The translations under genes and the position numbers were made by a program. Source: CAYVKM01 sp964452045 (lineage in GTDB: Bacteria > Calditrichota > Calditrichia > RBG-13-44-9). Taken from it: a DNA stretch of 19,116 nt. Numbering within the stretch: the first letter of the stretch is position 1; every line of letters begins with the position of its first letter. Location: the NCBI GenBank assembly GCA_964452045.1, contig CAYVKM010000071.1, forward strand, positions 1-19,116, in the 5' to 3' direction. The notes below the pieces were generated by a model that saw only the letters and a list, made by a program, of their open reading frames with translations, was not told the DNA's origin and did not search any database. Shown here one piece after another: positions 15,473-19,116 of this stretch.

Positions 15473-16030
15473 TCATTCTACCGCATAATCGCGTTCCCAA
15501 CCCTCATGCTGAAGCACTAGCTTTTCCGTAGCTAACGCCTTGCTTTCAGCACCCAAATCGCTTAAGGCAACATATTCTGAAGGCCAGCAGCGATAGATAT
15601 TAAAAGCCAGAAGAACCTTCCCTTCCTTTGTACACAGTTCAATCCGGATGTTCTTCCTGAAATCCTTCAATGATACTTCAGAACCTAATCCAGAACCAAA
15701 ATTCCAGACTTTATTAGCCCAGCGTTCGAATTCCTTGTCACCTGAGCGTGGTCGCTGGATGATAATTGGTTCATATTGTGTTATCCCGGGTGATCTGCGC
15801 TGAAGGTTTGGATCGGCACCACTTCGATGAGTGATAACTTCAGAAGTTTGTTTTAAACCACTTACTTGGGTAATACCCGGTATTATTTTACCATCCCATT
15901 TCACCCGAAAGATTATTTCAACATCCTGTTTGGAATCACTCTTCTTTACTGTTTCGGTTTGTGTCATCCCCCAAGATAATAAAAGAGTAAAAATAATTAT
16001 TACGCAAAAAAGACTGGTTTTTGCCTTCAT
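15473..16030 (-). CDS. Exported phage tail-tube (T4 gp19-like) protein, first of a pair
   Basis: Protein of 185 aa with an N-terminal signal peptide or anchor (MKAKTSLFCVIIIFTLLLSW) and a short charged spacer. The gp19-like tube domain runs from about residue 39: FRVKWDGKIIPG, VSGLKQTSEVITHRSG, YEPIIIQR, WANKVWNFGSGLG, EVSLKDFRKN, IYRCWPSEY, and HEGWERDYAVE at the C-terminus. The start is firm, since GGAAGGAG stands 6 nt before the ATG. It is first in a two-gene unit with the paralogue downstream. A tube protein sent across the inner membrane is out of keeping with assembly of an injection tail in the cytoplasm. A repurposed periplasmic or surface filament is one reading, and a fused leader with no export another. 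The first domain cysteine differs from its partner; YRC is shared. Confidence 0.85.
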   Translation of the reverse strand: MKAKTSLFCVIIIFTLLLSWGMTQTETVKKSDSKQDVEIIFRVKWDGKIIPGITQVSGLKQTSEVITHRSGADPNLQRRSPGITQYEPIIIQRPRSGDKEFERWANKVWNFGSGLGSEVSLKDFRKNIRIELCTKEGKVLLAFNIYRCWPSEYVALSDLGAESKALATEKLVLQHEGWERDYAVE

Positions 16031-16319
16031 GCACGGCTCCTTCCATATGTTGGTTAGTCACGTTACATTAAATTTGGAGAATTGGTAACAATAAATTCAA
16101 TTTTCTCTAACTTGCTAAAATCTAAAATTAGTATTGGCGAAAATGCAAAAACATTCACCCGTAAATTATCTTTTTTCCTGGAGGCAGTTAAAAAAGAATT
16201 AAAATCACCACTGAGAATCGGAGCAAAACAGTTTACTGATTTAATTTTATTCTAAACATTTTCATCAAAACTTCATAATAAACAGGTACAATATTTTAGA
16301 AAAAATGAAGGAGTATACA

Positions 16320-16547
16320 ATGACGGTCAAAGAAGCACGATTACTTCTGGCACATTATGATGACGATGAACCTGTTTATATAGTAGTTTTGGGTGAACGG
16401 AAAAAGGCGATCTTCCAAAATATCCGGTTTGGCGATAATGGGAATGCAGTTCAATTATCCGCCTTTGGTGAGGATAATGTGGATGAGATTGCGGACTTGG
16501 CAGTTGATTTATTGCGTCCAAAATGGCCCTTTCATAAACGAAATTAG
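16320..16547 (+). CDS. Small hypothetical protein (75 aa)
   Basis: The start at ATG 16320 is preferred over the in-frame ATG at 16305, because AAGGAG (16308-16313) lies 6 nt before it. The protein begins MTVKEARLLLAHYDDDEPVYIVV, a pattern (a short helix, then Asp-rich turn, then beta strand) found in many small uncharacterised bacterial and phage proteins that start MTVKELI...L..DxEV. The rest is acidic, with a second likely helix (DEIADLAVDLL) and a basic end. No signal peptide or membrane segment is seen. It lies alone on the + strand, divergent from the tail-tube pair, with a 289-nt gap between their starts. That gap also holds a 57-codon frame without ATG ending at 16255, not called as a gene. 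Confidence 0.6.
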   Translation: MTVKEARLLLAHYDDDEPVYIVVLGERKKAIFQNIRFGDNGNAVQLSAFGEDNVDEIADLAVDLLRPKWPFHKRN

Positions 16548-16677
16548 CATTTAGGATAATAATTAATTTGCACATTGGAAAAACCTTTATCCCAAACTAT
16601 AAAAATAAATAGTATCATTTTCTATTTTTATTTCCGCTCCCTTAACAGTCAATTCTGATAATTACATTAAAAGAAAT

Positions 16678-16974
16678 TCAGTCAAGAAATTCCAGGAGAT
16701 CGGTTGATGAGGCTATAGCCAAAAGACACCTGATGACATTACCCAAAATTTCAGGTGTGGCCCAGGATTTACTCTCAATTTCCTTTGAACAGTCCCATAA
16801 TTCTTTATAAGTTTTCATTCCCTCAAGGGGAATAAAATGAATAATTCCGGGTTTTCGAAGCGGAACTTTTATTTCTTTGTTTTCAGGATCAAACCAGGGA
16901 TGACCTTGATTCGGAGTGATCCAGTACTTTCAATCTTCCCGGCTCCTCTCTAAAAATACTTCTTTCCTGGTCAT
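16678..16974 (-). pseudogene. Unrecognised ORF interrupted by an in-frame TGA
   Basis: A 99-codon frame from ATG 16974 to TGA 16678 with an internal TGA at codon 15 (16930-16932). The part before the stop ends ERSRED; the part after continues KYWITPNQGHPWFDPENKE and then VPLRKPGIIHFIPLEG, a helix-rich stretch and LLEFLD. The protein-like composition (four Trp, a Pro-rich strand region) extends over 83 codons after the stop. A single TGG to TGA change would restore an EDWKYW run. I do not recognise the family and see no ribosome-binding site at the ATG. Without the first exon-like part, a start at the internal Met would leave only 46 residues. Recoding to selenocysteine is unlikely as no SECIS-like stem is evident. 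Confidence 0.5.
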
Positions 16975-17083
16975 GCTGTTAAACGATTTAGAAATCGAGC
17001 TTTGTTATGAATATTTATGGTAGAATAATGCAATGCCGACTGAGGAACTATTTGCAGAACCAATGGTCGAGCCTTGACCGATT

Positions 17084-17584
17084 TTATTGAGTTGGAGCAG
17101 ATAAGACCAGGTCATCGGAAAATGCCTGAAGCACCAATTGAAATTTTTCCAGGTCAACCTCAACGTTGAGAGCAGTATCCCGGACCACCGGTTCAGTGGC
17201 ATGGGTAGCACATCGTTTAACCAGACGAAAAGATGAATCCAGTCTTTCCAGAAAGTCCTGCACTCGGGCTTGAATGGTATTGGTTAAAGATAATCTTTCA
17301 GAATCACAATCGCTGTTGAGGTAGGTATTCAGCAGGTCCGCCATCCATAATGATTTATATTTTACATCATCAATAGCTGTTTTTAAAGAAATGAGACTGG
17401 CATAATCATCCTGATATAGAAAGAACAGCTGTAGCGTTTCGGTGGAATGGCCTTGCATGGTTTTGGAGAAATCCTTTAACCACTCATACTCCTGTTCATT
17501 AAGAGCATAGAGCTGGTTAAAACTGGTTATCATAAAACAAAAAATGAAAACTACCATGGATTTTTTTTGTAACATAACTTTCAT
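17084..17584 (-). CDS. Secreted helical protein of unknown function
   Basis: Protein of 166 aa with a Sec signal peptide (charged start MKVMLQKKS, hydrophobic core to about 22, likely cleavage after LYA near residue 27). The mature part is almost wholly helical by composition, with heptad-like leucine spacing and no recognised domain. Two cysteines (in NSDCDSERL and VKRCATHATEPV) could form a disulfide in the periplasm. CAGGAA 8 nt before the ATG supports the start. It lies upstream of the TGA-broken frame on the same strand. The helical, exported profile is shared by many small periplasmic proteins, so no function is offered. Confidence 0.65.
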   Translation of the reverse strand: MKVMLQKKSMVVFIFCFMITSFNQLYALNEQEYEWLKDFSKTMQGHSTETLQLFFLYQDDYASLISLKTAIDDVKYKSLWMADLLNTYLNSDCDSERLSLTNTIQARVQDFLERLDSSFRLVKRCATHATEPVVRDTALNVEVDLEKFQLVLQAFSDDLVLSAPTQ

Positions 17585-17725
17585 GGCACATTCCTGCTAT
17601 TTATTCTTGGATTGAAGGTATGAAATTAACTTGTTGTTCTATAAAATATTTTGACCACTCCCCCACGACTTTCCCAATTCTACTAATGTATATTATCAGT
17701 TTTTATTTTCTATTTTTATATAATA

Positions 17726-17754
17726 AAAAACCCCGATCAATGATCGGGGTTTTT
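17726..17754. terminator. Strong bidirectional rho-independent terminator
   Basis: CCCCGATC (17731-17738) pairs with GATCGGGG (17742-17749) around loop AAT, flanked by a run of A on one side and T on the other. It lies 13 nt after the stop of the cold-shock gene and would end its minus-strand transcript. In the + direction it also has a five-T tail. Confidence 0.9.
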
Positions 17755-17767
17755 CCTGCTGATATCA

Positions 17768-17971
17768 TCAGACTTTGCGGACATTCGTGGCTTGCAAACC
17801 TTTTGGTCCCTGGGTCACTTCAAATTCCACCGCTTGACCCTCGTCCAGCGTGCGGTATCCACCACTATCTTCGATAGCTGAATAATGGACGAAAACATCT
17901 TCTCCGTCCTCACGGCTGATAAAGCCGAAACCCTTGGAACCATTAAACCACTTTACTACACCTTTTTCCAC
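17768..17971 (-). CDS. Cold-shock domain protein (CspA family)
   Basis: Protein of 67 aa from a GTG start at 17971, chosen because AGAGGT stands 6 nt before it and the family begins M(x)xGxVKWFN. A 23-codon upstream extension to ATG 18040 does not fit the family. The fold is one OB-type cold-shock domain that binds single-stranded RNA and DNA and keeps mRNA unfolded. RNP1 is KGFGFIS and RNP2 is VFVHYSAI. The end, EVTQGPKGLQATNVRKV, is typical. The gene is monocistronic, with a strong terminator 13 nt after it. The upstream gap to the divergent lipoprotein is 293 nt and probably holds its promoter and leader. Many bacteria have several such proteins, so the number is not assigned. Confidence 0.95.
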   Translation of the reverse strand: MEKGVVKWFNGSKGFGFISREDGEDVFVHYSAIEDSGGYRTLDEGQAVEFEVTQGPKGLQATNVRKV

Positions 17972-18209
17972 GGTACTACCTCTTACTAAAATTAAACTTA
18001 CGTAACAATACTTATGCTGCTGGGCCTGAAAAACCATCACAATTGATGTAAATAATTTTTCAAGTTTACTGCAATAAAGATTGCTACAAACTTATGGCGA
18101 AAAAATTACTATATTTTGATTCAATAAACAAGTTAAATTATAGGAAAAAGTAAAAAACCTAGTAAAATTTAACAGATGATTGCATTAATAAAATAGGCCT
18201 GAACCTAAA

Positions 18210-18241
18210 TTTGATTCTTTAACATTAATCGATTATATTTG
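18210..18241 (+). promoter_or_regulatory. Bacteroidota-type promoter (TTTG / TAnnTTTG)
   Basis: TTTG at 18210-18213 and TATATTTG at 18234-18241 are 20 nt apart, matching the -33/-7 pattern known for Bacteroidota housekeeping sigma factor (spacing 19-21). A transcript starting a few bases downstream would have a leader of about 16 nt before the lipoprotein ATG at 18265. The match is one of the clues to the organism's affiliation. Confidence 0.55.
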
Positions 18242-18264
18242 TTTAACCAAAAACAGGAGGATTT

Positions 18265-18567
18265 ATGAGGATTCTTTCAACCGTATTTACCGCTCTGATT
18301 CTGGTATTTTTCTTATTTACCAGCTGCAAAAAGGTTGAGTCCCCAGCTTCAGCCCCAGAGGGTCAATTAGAAAAGGTAGCTCTTTCAGATTTAAGTGGTA
18401 TACCCGCAGAATATGGAAAATTGGTAGCTGTCACCACCCATACTCAATATAAGGATTGGGCACAATTATGGTTTGAGGATAGTGTACAAACCATCAGAAT
18501 GGTGCGGGTTCAGTTTCTTAGCAACCAAATCCACGATCAGGTATTGGTTATACCTCGCACAAAATAA
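18265..18567 (+). CDS. Small lipoprotein of unknown function
   Basis: Protein of 100 aa with a lipoprotein signal peptide ending in the lipobox FTSC (lipidated cysteine at residue 21), followed by KKVESPASAPEG, a flexible Ser/Pro/Ala linker. The C-terminal part has beta-strand character (GKLVAVTTHTQY, AQLWFEDSVQTIRMVRVQF) and no recognised domain. AGGAGG stands 5 nt before the ATG, the best ribosome-binding site of the region, and a Bacteroidota-like promoter precedes it. The next gene, a two-helix membrane protein, begins 15 nt after its stop, so the two probably form a small operon. Cellular site is predicted as inner or outer membrane, facing the periplasm. Confidence 0.7.
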   Translation: MRILSTVFTALILVFFLFTSCKKVESPASAPEGQLEKVALSDLSGIPAEYGKLVAVTTHTQYKDWAQLWFEDSVQTIRMVRVQFLSNQIHDQVLVIPRTK

Positions 18568-18582
18568 TAAAAGGAGAAAATA

Positions 18583-18807
18583 ATGAATCATAAATTCGGA
18601 TATTTAATTTATCGCGTATTTTTTTCTATATCCTTCATCCTTCTAATACTGGCACTGTGGGAGCGAATTAATCAATATTTTGGATATACATTTACCTGGA
18701 TTTCCTATAAACCAGGTCAATTACTACAATTTTCGGCCATCTTAATGATATTTACCATAGGACTATTGCTCAGACAGCTCCGAGACCAAATGAAAGCCAG
18801 TGGTTAA
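18583..18807 (+). CDS. Small two-helix membrane protein
   Basis: Protein of 74 aa with two hydrophobic segments, at about residues 9-29 and 46-65, joined by a short aromatic loop (NQYFGYTFTWISYKPGQ) and ended by a basic tail (RQLRDQMK). No family is recognised. AAAGGAG stands 7 nt before the ATG. It follows the lipoprotein by 15 nt and probably shares its transcript, so the two products may act together at the envelope, though this is only suggested by spacing. It is convergent with the gene at the window's end. Confidence 0.65.
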   Translation: MNHKFGYLIYRVFFSISFILLILALWERINQYFGYTFTWISYKPGQLLQFSAILMIFTIGLLLRQLRDQMKASG

Positions 18808-18856
18808 TCCAATAGTATATTTAGCATAATTTAAGATAGACATTTATACACTTGTT

Positions 18857-19116
18857 TCAGGTGCTAAACGGTTTTACCATTTTTTCTGGTAAACCGGGTT
18901 CGGTCATTTTTCTTAAATCAAATATCTTCTCTATCTCCTGAGGAGAGATTAATTTCTTTTCCAGAATAAGTTCTTTCATGCTTTTATTTGATTTGAGATA
19001 CTCTTTGGCAATTTCGGATGCTTTACTATAACCAATAATTGGATTCAGGGCAGTTACAATACTCATGCTATTCTCAGCATACTCGAGGCACCTGTGGGTA
19101 TTTGCGGTCATTTTTG
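18857..19116 (-). CDS. Aspartate ammonia-lyase or class II fumarase, C-terminal part (5' end outside window)
   Basis: Last 86 codons of an aspartase/fumarase superfamily enzyme; the frame is open through base 19116. The C-terminal domain shows MTANTHRCLEYAENSMSIVT and the LNPIIGYSKASEIAKEYLK segment. ISPQEIEKIFDLRKMTEPG matches the closing domain of these enzymes. SMSIVTALNP, the LISPQEIEKIF spacing and the MTEPGLP end are closer to aspartate ammonia-lyase (AspA, aspartate to fumarate plus ammonia) than to FumC as I recall them, but the catalytic SS loop lies outside the window, so fumarase remains possible. It would be a cytoplasmic homotetramer feeding or draining the TCA cycle. It is convergent with the small membrane protein, 49 nt away. 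An inverted repeat (GGTTTTACC/GGTAAACC) lies at its 3' end. Confidence 0.85.
   Translation of the reverse strand, partial: KMTANTHRCLEYAENSMSIVTALNPIIGYSKASEIAKEYLKSNKSMKELILEKKLISPQEIEKIFDLRKMTEPGLPEKMVKPFST

Noticed and set aside
14829..16030. A complete phage tail or contractile injection system
   Set aside because: Only tube-like genes are present; no sheath, baseplate, spike, tape-measure or ATPase gene occurs in the window.
16058..16255. Open + strand frame ending at TAA 16255, reading FFLEAVKKELKSPLRIGAKQ near its end
   Set aside because: Protein-like over part of its length, but it has no ATG or GTG; the only candidate is TTG at 16082 with a GGAG just 2 nt before it. The lysine- and leucine-rich composition is what AT-rich DNA yields by chance. 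Left uncalled.
16930..16932. Internal TGA as a selenocysteine codon
   Set aside because: No clear SECIS-like stem-loop directly after it, and two other nearby genes are broken by TAA and TAG, which makes plain nonsense mutation the simpler reading.
17971..18040. Upstream ATG extension of the cold-shock protein
   Set aside because: The 23 added residues do not fit the family, while the GTG at 17971 has a good ribosome-binding site at proper spacing.

Overview
The window looks like a chromosomal segment of a Gram-negative bacterium from the Bacteroidota/FCB side of the tree (Bacteroidota, Ignavibacteria, Calditrichota, Marinimicrobia and similar). This is an inference. It rests on the gene set (cruF-, crtW- and cruC/cruD-like carotenoid genes), a run yicC-gmk-coaBC-udg-dnaB with no rpoZ between gmk and coaBC, a promoter matching the Bacteroidota TTTG/TAnnTTTG pattern at 18210-18241, lipoproteins and Sec signal peptides. 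Base composition is moderately AT-rich, and more so from about 12.9 to 18.9 kb. I cannot name the genus.

Region 1 (1-5073, + strand) is a carotenoid locus: the 3' end of phytoene desaturase crtI, phytoene synthase crtB, a PlsC-type acyltransferase and a family-2 glycosyltransferase, all overlapping end to end. A probable sigma70-like promoter follows, then a 70-aa membrane protein, the carotenoid 1',2'-hydratase cruF and the 4-ketolase crtW. Together they predict a pigment hydroxylated at an acyclic end, glycosylated and acylated there, and ketolated on a ring, as in salinixanthin-like compounds. No lycopene cyclase is visible.

Region 2 (5226-12379, + strand) is housekeeping: a Kef-type K+/H+ antiporter, then yicC, gmk, coaBC, a family-4 uracil-DNA glycosylase and replicative helicase dnaB. 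The glycosylase and CoaBC each seem to lack a cysteine usual for their family.

Region 3 (12452-12942) is tRNA-Asn(GUU) with its own terminator, a GIY-YIG endonuclease gene broken by one in-frame TAA, and a degenerate copy of the 3' half of the tRNA containing a perfect 16-bp palindrome. It looks like a decayed tRNA-linked endonuclease element.

Region 4 (13123-18856) is accessory DNA rich in small exported or membrane proteins. On the minus strand are a membrane protein, an SH3-repeat lipoprotein and two further ORFs broken by single stop codons (TAG, TGA). The most striking pair is at 14829-16030: two adjacent minus-strand genes for phage/contractile-injection tail-tube (T4 gp19-like) proteins, each with an N-terminal signal peptide and no other tail gene nearby. 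There is also a secreted helical protein, a cold-shock protein with a strong terminator, a lipoprotein and a two-helix membrane protein. The window ends in the 3' part of an aspartase/fumarase-superfamily gene (minus strand).
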